DNA of 64,000 nt, from contig WTPW01000488.1 of assembly GCA_009809945.1 (NCBI GenBank), positions 26,976 to 90,975 of the forward strand, given 5' to 3'. Each line of letters opens with the position of its first letter. Positions within the stretch are counted from its first letter, which is position 1. The notes beneath the pieces were generated by a model. The model did not search any database, was not told the origin of the DNA, and saw only the letters and a program-made list of their open reading frames with translations. This stretch comes from Gigaspora margarita. Its lineage: Eukaryota; Glomeromycota; Glomeromycetes; Diversisporales; Gigasporaceae. Both the position numbers and the translations under genes were made by a program. Below, one piece after another: positions 46,268 to 56,456 of the stretch.

Positions 46268-46869
46268 GAAATATTATATTCATAACACTCATGTTATATA
46301 ACACCCTGCTATGTAAACTAGGTTAGATTAGGGTTAGAAATAGAATTAGAATTAAAATTAAGAGTGAATCTATTTGTCACCGGTGGTGATAGTCACCAGA
46401 GTGTGATTGACCAATTAGATCAAAGGATCATTTGTAATGTGAAAAAATGCAAAAACTTTGTTTTTTTTGAAAAATCACTTCTAACTTAAAATTTTGTCTA
46501 TGAACCTACTTTTTTTATACGAAAAAAATTCCTTGCAAAATTTTACTAAATACTAAGCTTTACCCCAACCCTAACTATGGCTTTAACCCCGACCCTAATG
46601 ATAGTAAGTTTCAACACTTTGTTTTGTTTTGATCACTAACATTACACGATCTATGGTTGATCATGTTCTAGTGACAGTCACTGCCAATAACAAACACATT
46701 TTTCTAAAATTAAAATTAGAGTTAGAATTTATAGTAAAATTGCGAGAGGAGCATTTTTTGTTAGTAACACAACAGGGGTTACCCTAGTAAAATTTTGAGA
46801 TATTCGAGAATTTTAAAAAGTGTTTTAATATATGTGTTATATAACATGGTGTTATGAATAAAACTTTCC
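46268..46869. mobile_element. MITE with 9-base TSD inside E2
   Basis: TTCATAACACTCATGTTATA near the left end matches the complement of ATAACATGGTGTTATGAA near the right end. ATATTTAAA is duplicated at 46259-46267 and 46870-46878. The 9-base TSD suggests a MULE-type element. It holds another MITE at about 46376-46690. Confidence 0.75.
46376..46690. mobile_element. Innermost MITE, shares core with 5794-6180
   Basis: The imperfect ends TTTGTCACCGGTGGTGATAG and complement CAGTCACTGCCAATAACAAA surround the same core order as the 5.8 kb element: a TGTAATGTGAAAA block, GAAAAATCAC, TTCCTTGCAAAATTT and CCCTAACTA. The ends themselves differ from those at 5.8 kb. Confidence 0.65.
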
Positions 46870-47304
46870 ATATTTAAAATTTAAAGAAACTTTTATATGT
46901 ATATTTTTAATTAATTCATAAATTTACATATAAAATTGGGTGAGTCAACTCATTTGATCTATAAGTAATTGCACTCAGTTGGACATATCCCTTGACTGAT
47001 ATTATTATATAGGGTGAGTCACTCATTTGACTTAAAGAACATAGTAAAGAATTGGTTAACTTTAGTGGAAGATTTCAGCGCCCTGCTTAAAATTAAGAAC
47101 TAAAACTTTAAACAAAAGAGTATTAAATGCCAAAGAATATATATTTAAAATTTAAAGTGACTTTTATATGTATACTTTTAAATAAATTCAATTTAAATGA
47201 TTTTTTTGCATAAATTTACATATAAAATTGAGTGAGTTAACTCATTTGATCTATAAGTAATGCATTCTAAGCCATTACATGTGGGCATGTCCCTTGACTG
47301 ATAA

Positions 47305-48007
47305 ATATAACGACAAATTTAATAAATATCAAGCTTGAACAAGAATCATTTTTAATTAAAAATAAATATCAATATCAATATCAATCTTGATATCAATATA
47401 ATTATGATACCAATTTTTTTAAAATAGAGTTTAAATGTTTTTTTAAATAATGGCAACTCGAAACAAGGTCTCTAAATAAGCATTTAAACCACAATTAATA
47501 TTTTGTTGCCACAGAATCGCACAGAATTAACACCAGAATTGCACAGAATTTCGCAATATTGCACAGAATTCGCAAAAAATTTTATCGCAGTAAACCGCAG
47601 CAAAGAATCAAATAATAAACCATTTTTATTGGTCGAATGTCATATGATTACACGAAAATTGGTATTTTCGTAGATCACAAAAATTTACCGATCAAAACAA
47701 ACTTCCATCATGCTATGATGCGATTAATAACACTTTAAAATAATATAAAATTTTTAGATTTTGTGAACTGCTATGTAATCAGATTAGATTTATGCACGTA
47801 CGTAAGACATGAGTTTATTTGTCAAAAACAGCATCATGCATGAATATGGAAAAGAATGAACTTCCTATTATATTATTTTCATTTTCTGGGATAGTACAGG
47901 CAACATCGAAGAATAAATTTGAAAAGGATTTCATTCGGTAGTACAAACAATTAAGTTCTTTATTCACTGAGTAAAAAATTTAAACAAATCTCTCCATAAT
48001 ATTTAGA
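47305..48007. other. Upstream region of the membrane gene, with GCACAGAATT iterons
   Basis: At 47510-47600 GCACAGAATT or CGCACAGAATT recurs four times among TTCGCA and CGCAG motifs. The remainder is AT-rich and gene-free. The promoter of the gene at 48008 should be here but no motif can be called. Confidence 0.45.
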
Positions 48008-48581
48008 ATGAAGAAAAGTATTTTAATTGGTTACATTTTATTAATGTTTCCAATGTTGCTTTCATTCTTTGTCCCCCCTTCAAAACATGAGCTTTATGAA
48101 ATTTTATGCGTGATATATCCTCTTTTATATTACTTTTTTTTATTTCATGCGGAAAAAGATATACAAGAGAAATTTTTTTGGTTAATAAACGATTAGTAGT
48201 ATTATATCCAAAAATTCAAGTATTTTTAATGTGCATAATTATATTGCTAGCTCTTATAATGTTTATTATTTACCGTTGGTTGCCTTATGATTCAGATTTC
48301 TGGTTTGTAAGGGGCAGTTTACTTGGTTTGGCTTTTGATTTTACAAGAATTTCATGGTTACTTTTTCTTTATTACACGTCTAGTATAAACAAAATGATTA
48401 TTTTTTTATCTGGTTCAAACCATTCATTCATACAAATTATCGCAAATTCTTTATATGACTTATTTATTCTTTTCTATTTTAGGATTTTTACTCAATTACA
48501 TGATTAAATCAGATCAAGATACTTTTGTTTTTTCTGTTGTTATGTTTATTTTAGCTATTTTCTCCCTTGTATTGTTTTAAT
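48008..48581 (+). CDS. Putative multi-pass membrane protein, or N-terminal part of the next kinase; frame broken
   Basis: The ATG at 48008 opens 62 residues with two hydrophobic segments (ILIGYILLMFPMLLSFFV; LYEILCVIYPLLYYFFLF). Frame 1 then stops, but a second frame entering near the T-run at 48173 continues with two or three more segments (IQVFLMCIIILLALIMFII; WLLFLYY region). A third frame from an acceptor-like TATTTTAG (48490) gives FLLNYMIKSDQDTFVFSVVM and ends at 48581. A one-base error or mutation in the T-run plus one intron would account for this. No family recognised. It ends where the zinc-ribbon/kinase frame begins, so it could be a separate gene or a membrane anchor of that kinase. 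Confidence 0.4.
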
Positions 48582-50019
48582 TTGCCCTCGTACAAATATT
48601 TACTGGCTTTTATATCCTACATGCCCAATATGTAAAAAAAATAGAACACATATAGCATGGTGCCAAGAATGTGGAACAAAATACTTTAAAGAAAATTTTG
48701 ATAATTGGACTAGTGGAAATCAAAAAATTGATGAAATTATAAAAGAAACACAACTGAATTCAAAGTTTGCGATTGATTTTGTAGAGTGGATTCCATATGA
48801 ACAATTTGAACAAATAGAAGAAATTAATCGTGGTGGATTCGGAACTATTTATAGTGCAGTTTGGAAGCAAGTCCACTTTGTATGAATGCAAATAGATTTA
48901 AACAACCTGAAAAAATTCTTAGACGAACGAAAAACATTCAAGTTGCACTAAAAGGTGGTATTTCTACAGAATATTTGAAGGAGGTAAAAAAATTTTTAAG
49001 ATTCTTATTTGTCTTTTATTTATAACTGCGTAATAATATTCTATATTTTAGCTTCTTATGCATATAAAGTGCTGTACAACTTCAAATTTATATGCAAACT
49101 CTTTAACCGGACATAAAATTGGAAGGTCACCAATTCTTCGCTGTTATGGTCTTACTAAACGTCCTATATCTGAAAACAATGCCGAATATATGCTTGTAAT
49201 ACAATTTGCTAAAGGTGGCGATTTGAAAACATATTTATCTGCAAATTTCAAACAAATGAAATGGTTGGAAGATAAACAACCTATTCTTACTCATATTGCA
49301 TACGGGCTTAAAATTATTCATAAGGAAGGTTTAATTCATCGTGATCTTCATCATGGCAATATTTTGATTAATAATAATATATCTTATATTGCTGACTTTG
49401 GTCTATCGCACCCTTATAATCAGGAAGAATCTACCACGCATCAACTATTTGGTATAGTTCCATTCATTGCTCCTGAAGTTCTGTCTAAAAGACAATATAC
49501 ACCTAAATCAGATGTATATAGTTTTGGAATTTTAATGTGGATGTTTACTTCTGGACATTTACCATTTCGTGATCATAGATATGATACAGATTTAGCACTA
49601 AAAATATTCAATTGTTCCCGGCCACAAATAATAAATGGAACACTATCTTGCTTTATTAATTTGATGCAAAGGTGTTGGAATCATGATCCTGAACAAAGAC
49701 CTACTTCTTCTGAAATTTATGACATAATGGTTTCATGGTTCTATTTAAAAAATTATAAAGAATTTAAGGCTTCAGATAAAATCTTATTATCACAAAATAC
49801 ACAAGTTGTTGAACTTCCAACGATACAGAATACACAATATGTTGAACCTCCAATGATGCAAAATACCTTTGATACTTCGCATTCATTAATTGATACTAGC
49901 GGATTTCCAGGTATCATTATTATGTCTTTTTTTTTTTTTTAAGGAATATTTATTACATGTTGTATTAATCACTTCAGTTTTTAGATTCCGATATAATAAA
50001 CTTGAAAATAGAAGACTAG
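48577..50019 (+). CDS. Zinc-ribbon plus TKL-type protein kinase (Glomeromycotina-expanded family), start unclear, one frame break
   Basis: Exon 1 begins in an open frame lacking an ATG. The zinc ribbon has CPIC at 48622 and WCQEC at 48661, followed by the family-typical NWTSGNQKIDEIIKETQL and FVEWIPYEQF. The glycine loop reads INRGGFG (about 48823-48843), with Asn replacing the first glycine. After AVWK (about 48868) the frame shifts by one base and resumes, reaching the ATP lysine in VALKG (48951). The intron at 48984-49051 is 68 bases and phase 0. Exon 2 carries HRDLHHGN (about 49337), DFG (49394), APE (49469), DVYSFG and CWNHDPEQRP. A 74-base intron (49911-49984) leads to a last exon ending DIINLKIED at 50017-50019. 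The catalytic residues are intact, so phosphotransfer is plausible if the frame break is a sequencing error. Otherwise this is a young pseudogene. Membrane-type sequence lies directly upstream. Confidence 0.85.
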
Positions 50020-50156
50020 TAATTAAAAATTATAGTCTAAGATTAGATTAACTTGTCGAATTATTGAAAGATTAATTTTATCTATTCTCCATACTGTACT
50101 ATGCATATTAAACAAAATTTATTATTCGAAAACATCTTTATATATATAGCATATAA
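50020..50156. other. 3' flank of the kinase gene
   Basis: AT-rich, ending at the hAT-like element. No terminator motif can be called in a eukaryotic context. Confidence 0.4.
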
Positions 50157-50884
50157 CAGGGATGGTAAATGACCTGGTCATTTGCCAATTTTTCAAATGA
50201 CCTCAAATGACCTCAAAATGACCAGACATTTGAGGTCATTCAAATTTTGGGTCATTTGGAAATGACTCGTGACTAAATGACTATAGTCATTTCCAAATGA
50301 CTGGGGTCATTTGGTCATTAGGTCATTTTGCATAGAGTTGACATCCTAACGATCACGAAAAACTTGTATAATGCATGTGTTAAATAATATATATGTACGC
50401 ATCATTTCTCAATTCATGTCGATTATTAATTAACATGCCATTTGTAAATTCGAAAATGATTTATTATTCACAAACTTTTTTTTTTTTAAAAAAAAAAAAG
50501 AAATACATTATTTTTGTCTACTGTTTTTTGTTTTTTTAATCACTTCATACCTTACCTTATGATTCGATTGGAATGTCGCTTTACAACAGGTATGGAAATG
50601 ACCTAGTCATTTAGCCAAAATGCAAATGGCAATCATTCATCAAAGGATGACCGGTCATTTGGGGTCTCAGTTATTTATCATGTGTAATATATAGTTATTG
50701 GATAGTAGCTAGCGACGTTTCATATTACGGAGAACAATAATCAATTTTGATTGGCTAAAAGTATTGGATAATCAATTAACCAGAGTTAAATGACCTTCTT
50801 AAGTCATTTGGGCCGTGAAATGACCAATGACTGGTCATTTATCATTTAGTCATTTGAGTCATTTAAAGTCATTTACCATCCCTG
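50157..50884. mobile_element. Iteron-armed hAT-like element made of TCATTTGG repeats, copy B
   Basis: Ends CAGGGATGGTAAATGACCTGG and complement GTCATTTACCATCCCTG. The arms are dense arrays of AAATGACC/GGTCATTTG. The centre matches copy A (38566), including GGAATGTCGCTTTACAACAG. 728 bases against 944 in copy A, which carries an extra segment of about 200 bases. CAGGGATG ends indicate hAT, but I see no 8-base TSD. Confidence 0.85.
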
Positions 50885-51377
50885 GCTCCTGGTAGTTACT
50901 GGTAGCTGTTTTATATTAATTACAATTGTAATCAATAGAAATTAGCAGGGATTATTAATATCGATATATACACCTGGTTATTATCAATAATATATCGGGC
51001 AAAAAAATTCCCAATGATCTTGTTAATAAGTTAAAACGAATTAACAATTTAAATTATTCATGGACAATATTAAAATATTGCAATTTGACAATACAGCATT
51101 GTGGAAACATGGCATTACAACAATATAATATTATTACAATATGTTTTATAGGTGATGGTTTCTAAAATTTATGCGTAATTAATTATTAGTTATGCTATAA
51201 TGCTGTAATTCAGTAATACAGTATAATTACAGCCATATGTGTATATATGAATATTAAGATTGAATAATTATACAAATAATCTATCAATTATCATGAATTA
51301 TTTTCATAATGTATTTTTTGGACTCTTAATAACTTTCATTAATTTTAAAATTTTGAAACTTGAATCTAATCTACTCA
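50885..51377. other. Spacer between kinase flank and chitin deacetylase
   Basis: AT-rich. Near 50945-51000 a fragment reading AGCAGGGATTATTAATATCG, then ACCTGGTTATTATCAATA, resembles a block near 57680-57715 and may be another decayed hAT-like end. Confidence 0.4.
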
Positions 51378-52618
51378 TCAATCTGTTCCAGTATATTCAG
51401 AAAATGATGGATAGGTGTAGTTTGTTTCAGCATATGGCTGAGTAATATTCATGCATGTTGCGATAGGAACAACATATTGATAAGCGCTTTTGATTTTTGG
51501 GTACCATTCAATAGCTTTGGACATAGTGCCATTGTTTATTTCATGCTCCAAAACGATGCAGCCAGAATTAGCAAAGGTTCCATTTTGACCCATATTGACA
51601 AAGCTTTGGAAATTAGCATCAATTTGATCTGGCGTTTCGCTACCAACAGGTTCCATATCCCAATCATTGGTATCTGTAAATGTTATAATTAGGGTTATAT
51701 TTAATGAATTTTTCATTGTTTAACATTCGGACGTTTACTTACCAAGATTCCAGATAATAGTCGCCAAATTGAGTTGTTGAGCAATCGCACGAACTCGATC
51801 ATCAACGTCACCATAAGGCTATCAACGAAGAATATGAAACAAGCAAAAAAAATGTAAGTTTGGTTCTTAATTAACTATTTTATATCACGAAAGTAATGCT
51901 TACAGGACGCCAGCAAAGAGGCGTTACGCCACAGACATATTTAATAGCTTTCCTAGCGTAGTACAATTCTGCGAGCACCCCCTCGTTGCTAAGTGAAGTC
52001 ATATATGGATGAGACCACGTATGAACACAGATTTGATGACCATCTGTGAGAGCACGCTGAGCTTCATTGGGCCAGTCAGCAACATTTGATCCAATAAAAA
52101 ACATTGTCGCTTTTTGATTGTTTTCACTAAGGAAGTCGTAAAACGCATTATGAGTGCAGTTTGGACCGTCATCGTATGTCAAACCCCAGGTCTCTTTAGA
52201 AAGAATAATCGAATATTTAGTAACAATCATATGAATAATCCGAAAATTTTAACGCATTAATACAATTAAGTACTTTACCAGGCTCAGGACAAATGGTGAT
52301 ATCGGGTTGTAGTCCAGGTGCTTTGGGTGCTGAACACTGTTCATATGTCCACCAACAATCTGGGTCACTGTCAGGATAATTACTCCGATCTAAACCCCCA
52401 TTTACCACTTGGTGAGGTTCAATATCAGGTACTTGTGACCAGTCAATTGAATTATAAACCTGTTGAAACTCATCGGTATTAAAATCGTCACTTGTTGGTG
52501 TTTCCCAAATGGTTGGATATCCGGATGAAAAATCATATGGAGATGAATACGGCACACATTCTTGAGAGATAACGAAAGTGATTAAAGCTCCAAAGATGAA
52601 GAGCAAAGTGGAAAACAT
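51378..52618 (-). CDS. Secreted chitin deacetylase (polysaccharide deacetylase, CE4), four exons
   Basis: Exons on the minus strand: 52618-52279, 52193-51904, 51818-51743 and 51673-51378. Introns are 85, 85 and 69 bases, all GT-AG and all keeping frame, giving 333 residues. Residues 1-18 are a signal peptide; 19-113 form a Ser/Asp/Pro-rich N-terminal region. The NodB domain shows motif 1 TYDDGPN (Asp121, Asp122), motif 2 HTWSHPY (His171, His175), motif 3 WRPPYGD (Arg209, reached across intron 2), motif 4 WNLDTNDW (Asp236) and motif 5 IVLEHE (His279). All metal-binding and catalytic positions are present. From the family, the enzyme removes acetyl groups from chitin to give chitosan in the wall or apoplast. 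The start is fixed by the signal peptide. Good candidate for wall modification or avoidance of plant chitin sensing during symbiosis; that role is inference. Confidence 0.93.
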
Positions 52619-53140
52619 GGCAATTACTTAAATAAAGAACTGGTGAAAAGGTTGTTTTTTGCTAAAATATCTTTAAGTTTTAAAAAAAAACTTAAATTCT
52701 ATAGTAGTACATAAAAAAAAAAGGATTGTTTTTTTGTCGGAGGATGCTTTGTTGAGACTATCCTGTATATATATCCATACTTTTCAAGTAAAAAAATTTT
52801 TTTAGCCAACGAAATTAATATATATGAAAGGGATAAATTTTTAGGATAAAAAAAAATAATAATTAAGTTAATATAAATATTATATGTGCCAAGGAAAGAT
52901 TATTAAATTAAGTTAATATAAAATAATATGGTGCCAAGGGAAAATTATTAATAAAACTTTTAAACGCAAGATTTCGTATATGCATGCCAGTTGCACTATA
53001 TTCATGGTATACATTTGGAAAACAATAAGTACTTGTTATTGGTCATGTTATGGATGATAACTGATTATTCACTAGAATACTGTTTTTATGACGGCGGTAT
53101 CTGCTGTGAAGAAATCAGTAATTATCAGCCAATTTGACCA
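52619..53140. other. Upstream region of the deacetylase, with a tandem duplication
   Basis: At about 52869-52972 AAGTTAATATAAATATTATA, GTGCCAAGGAAAGATTATT is repeated twice. The promoter of the minus-strand deacetylase must lie just above 52618. T-rich and A-rich tracts are present but nothing more specific. Confidence 0.5.
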
Positions 53141-53340
53141 ATAATACGCTTATCCGACATGTCTTATGTGAACAACGAACGATTTTTGTGTAAATTATTC
53201 GGCCTCCTAATACAAATACACAAATTTTCATTCACCTCTTAAGAGGTGATGAAAGTTTGTTATTGTATTGGGAGTGGCCGAATAACTTACACAAAAATCG
53301 TTCGGTGTTCACATAAGACATGTCGGATAAGTGCATTTAT
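53141..53340. mobile_element. Near-perfect palindromic MITE (200 bases)
   Basis: The left arm ATAATACGCTTATCCGACAT, CTTATGTGAACAACGAACG, TTATTCGGCC mirrors the right arm almost base for base around CTCTTAAGAG at about 53242. CG dinucleotides are retained in both arms, so it is probably recent. The short frame across it is a mirror artefact. Confidence 0.85.
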
Positions 53341-53757
53341 TAATCATGTACGTACGTATGTATATATTTTGCCAGAGGTTGAGAATACATTTAGAGAAAT
53401 TGTGCATTTAGAGAGAGTATATTTAAGGAAGTTTACAATCATTACAGCATTAACGAATGAATTAATGATCATTCATTTTGTTTGTAATTAGGTACATTAG
53501 AATCCCCGGGTATGCGTTTAGTGCTAAATTATTTACTATAAAAGGCAAGTGGCAAATACTTTGACAAAATTATTTACTACAGTATAAAAAAGTTTTAAGT
53601 TTCAAATTAAAGATACAGCTCTTATGCAGGTGTAATTTTTGAATGATTCTAAAGATTGTTAAGCAATAAGTAAGGTCCTTTCAATATACCTTTAATTCTC
53701 ATATTCGAATACTTAGTTATTCGAATACTTAGTTGGAACTTAAATTTACAAAAAAAT
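53341..53757. other. AT-rich spacer
   Basis: No gene. TATTCGAATACTTAGT occurs twice near 53701-53732. Confidence 0.4.
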
Positions 53758-53935
53758 GTTAATGCGTCATAATCGGCTGATGCTGAAATTTGAACTTATT
53801 TTTATATGAAATTTTAAATTTTTTGCGATCTTTTTTTTTTAAGGTTGATAATTAAAGAGTATATGTGGAATTTAGTAGAGTATATATTTTCAAATCGAGA
53901 CACCAAATTTCAGCATCAACCGATTTCAGTATTAG
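53758..53935. mobile_element. Small foldback with AATCGGCTGATGCTGAAATTT arms
   Basis: AATCGGCTGATGCTGAAATTT on the left is complementary, with one or two differences, to AAATTTCAGCATCAACCGATT on the right. No TSD resolved. Confidence 0.55.
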
Positions 53936-55725
53936 CAACGACAATAATTCTTGGCATATGCAACATATATTTCTTTGCATGGTAAGAGTCGTATTAAATA
54001 TATAAACTGGTCTTTGCATTGTCATACAGCCAAGCCAATTTTGTTATATTAGTTCGTAGTACGTACGTACGTACATATCCGGTGGCATTAAAAAATTCTA
54101 CATATAATAATTGTTTAAAGAAAACAAAGAAGTAAATACTTTGATTAATACGTAAAATGTTTTTATATTTGCAGGTTTTTTATTATAAATAAAATAAATT
54201 AGATAGTAATTTCATAAAATTGAATGAGTTATTTTAAATAACATAACTAATTAATGTCAAATACTATATTATTGTGACCAAAATAAATAATTATTAAGAA
54301 AGCATTCAAGCAATCGGTGCTAGATTATGCATATCATCATGTGTAACGAATAATCATTATGCATGCAGATCATCACGGTTATCGTAGATGCTAGCATAAG
54401 AAAACTTTTTGACAAAACGAACGTTTGTTTTGAAATTTTCTGATCGTGCTATGCTACACCTGATCCTCGAAATCTGATTTGTAGTTCAGGAGATTACGTC
54501 ACTAACCTAGCACAGATTTCTTGGACGCATGAGGGGGTTTCAGAATTAAAATGAAAGAACCGGTTTTGATAGAAATAGATTCCGTATTTATTTTCTAATA
54601 GGCGACGTATTAAATTTTCCGATAATTTGAATTAATAATCTTTGTCATTAAAAAGTTTACCGATTTCACGAAACTGGAGTCTCCAAACACTCCATTTCAT
54701 TTTGATTTCAAAATTTTAAGACTTTTAATGCTTCTATTTATTTCTGAAATACACCATTGTTTTTAATTTGAAACCGCCAAAACATTGCTTTTTTGACCCG
54801 CATTAAAAAAAATACACGTTTTTTGCTCATATATAAATTATTTCGGATGTTTATTGTTATTACTGATACGAGTTGCAATCTCTGATTTTTTTGTTTCGTT
54901 ATTTTATAGTCATTGTGTGTGTAAGTAATTACATTCGGGTTCAGAATTATGCAATGCGATGCTATGCGCATAATTACGCATCGTATAAAATCACGTATGC
55001 GTGTTGTGATTGGTCGGTGAGTGTTTCGAAGTGGGTCGAATAATTCCGCACTATTCCGACTTAGATAGAACGAACCTAAAATAGAGTTAATACCTTTATC
55101 CGGATATATTTTTATATCCGGATTAATCCGGTTTTATCATAGTACATACATAGCGGTCATTAAATCGATTGGTCAATCATTGACATATACCCTGCATAAA
55201 TCATGTGACTTTGAATGGCCACGAAAACGAATTGTTCAGAGAAACCGAATACATATTCAGAAGCTACACCTTTCGCTTTATATATCGTCAAAAGAATCAC
55301 GAAAACGGAGGAATAATCATGAGGGTTAGCTTTATAACGTTTTTTTTTTTTAAAATTTAGTTGTTAATAAGAATCTCTAAAACAAAAGAAATGGGCTTTT
55401 TTTTTGTAGTTAGATCTCTAGTAATCGAGTTTGTTCTCAAGATTGATAATACATATAGATTATACTTGTTAGATGAAGCTGTAGATTTTAATATTGATGA
55501 AAGTCGAAACTGGGTTCAACTTTTGTAATCTTAAATCTAATAAAGTAAAACTGAAAACTTGTTGAAACTATTGGAAGAGAGGTTTGAGTTTCATGTACTT
55601 TTTACTTGCAGTTATTAACTATTCTTTTAATTTATTTACAGTATATTAATTTAATTATTATTTTTGTTATTATTTATTGTTAGCAATTTAGTTTTGATAC
55701 AAAGCTCTTCATACATGCATTTAAT
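53936..55725. other. Gene-free spacer with one family K fragment
   Basis: A fragment at 54395-54525 (AAAACGAACGTTTGTTTTG, ACACCTGATCCTCGAAATC, CTAACCTAGCACAG) matches the K MITEs at 44873 and 61523. At 54062-54075 GTACGTACGTACGTAC is a simple repeat. At 55097-55130 CCGGATATATTTTTATATCC is a short palindrome. No gene recognised. Confidence 0.45.
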
Positions 55726-56032
55726 TAGGGTTGCGACCCAAACCTGCTAGTTTGGAATTTGTAGGAACCCAAACAGTATTTACTAGGTTTCACAAAATGT
55801 TTCTAATTTGCCATAATATCAAACATTTATGTCATATAACTTGTATTACAGCTAGAAGTCCCAAATTTTTTCATGTAAAAATTGGTTTGGGTCTAATCCC
55901 AAATAAGGGTAGGACACATAGTATTTGATTATTAATATACAAAACTTTACCCCCAGTTATTTGTCCTCTAACAATTATACATCATAATAATAGCCAGATT
56001 CAGTCTTGTAATTTTTTGGTATTGATGATGGT

Positions 56033-56456
56033 AGGAATGTTAATAGAGTGATCCAGAGTGGTGTGGTGCATACTCTGCCAGAGTAAACATTAAAACCACA
56101 TCATACTGGAGGTTACAACTCCAAATTATACTCTATAATTTGCTTCAAATTGTAAATTTCATAACATATTAAAAACTATTTTTTAAATTGCAATATATAT
56201 TTTTAATATCTAGAACAAACTCTATTGAATGCTACAATATTAATTAACTTGATAATTTTTATTTTCAATGTAGCAACAATTAGCAATAAATTATTTATAT
56301 TTTTAATCTAGAGCAGTATTAGCAGTAACTCTAGAGTATAAACCACTGTTTTCTTTTTACATTAATCTGGAGTGGTGTAATATCTAAACTACACTGGCAT
56401 GAAGTGGTTTATACTCCTAGCTTACTCCAGAGTATTATGCTCTATTAACAGCTCTA
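56033..56456. mobile_element. hAT-like MITE with CTCTGGAGTATAA iterons, inside Q
   Basis: Starts TAGGAATGTTAATAGAGTG and ends CTCTATTAACAGCTCTA. The flanks GATGATGG and TATGATAG agree at 6 of 8. Arms hold ACTCTGCCAGAGTA and ATACTCTGGAGTA-like units. Same family as 61560-61976. Confidence 0.8.

Larger units (their letters stand above)
45342..46998. mobile_element. Inner foldback E2, same family as E1, ATAT TSD
   Basis: Ends CAGTCAAGGGACATGTCC and GGACATATCCCTTGACTG, with ATAT at 45338-45341 and 46999-47002. The uninterrupted left arm of E1 gives the empty site (complement CAATCATATTATTATA). The central hairpin is near 45890-45945. The right arm carries the MITE at 46268-46869. Confidence 0.88.
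44329..47300. mobile_element. Outer foldback E1, CAGTYAAGGGACATGTCC ends, ATAA TSD
   Basis: Ends CAGTTAAGGGACATGTCC and GGGCATGTCCCTTGACTG. ATAA lies at 44325-44328 and 47301-47304. The arms share TATAGATCAAATGAGTTAACT, CAATTCTTTACTATGTTCTT and AAATCATCAAAATTGGCTTG, and fold at a central hairpin near 44790-44845 (TTCACTGTTATACAAAGTA). The right arm is interrupted by a MITE (44873-45197) and by E2 (45342-46998), another copy of the same family. Without insertions it is about 1 kb. Frames in the arms are not conserved proteins. A fragment of the family lies near 58890-58965. Confidence 0.85.

Noticed and set aside
53246-53491. 81-residue frame starting in the palindromic MITE
   Set aside because: Starts at the palindrome centre and runs out into AT-rich DNA; no protein-like features.
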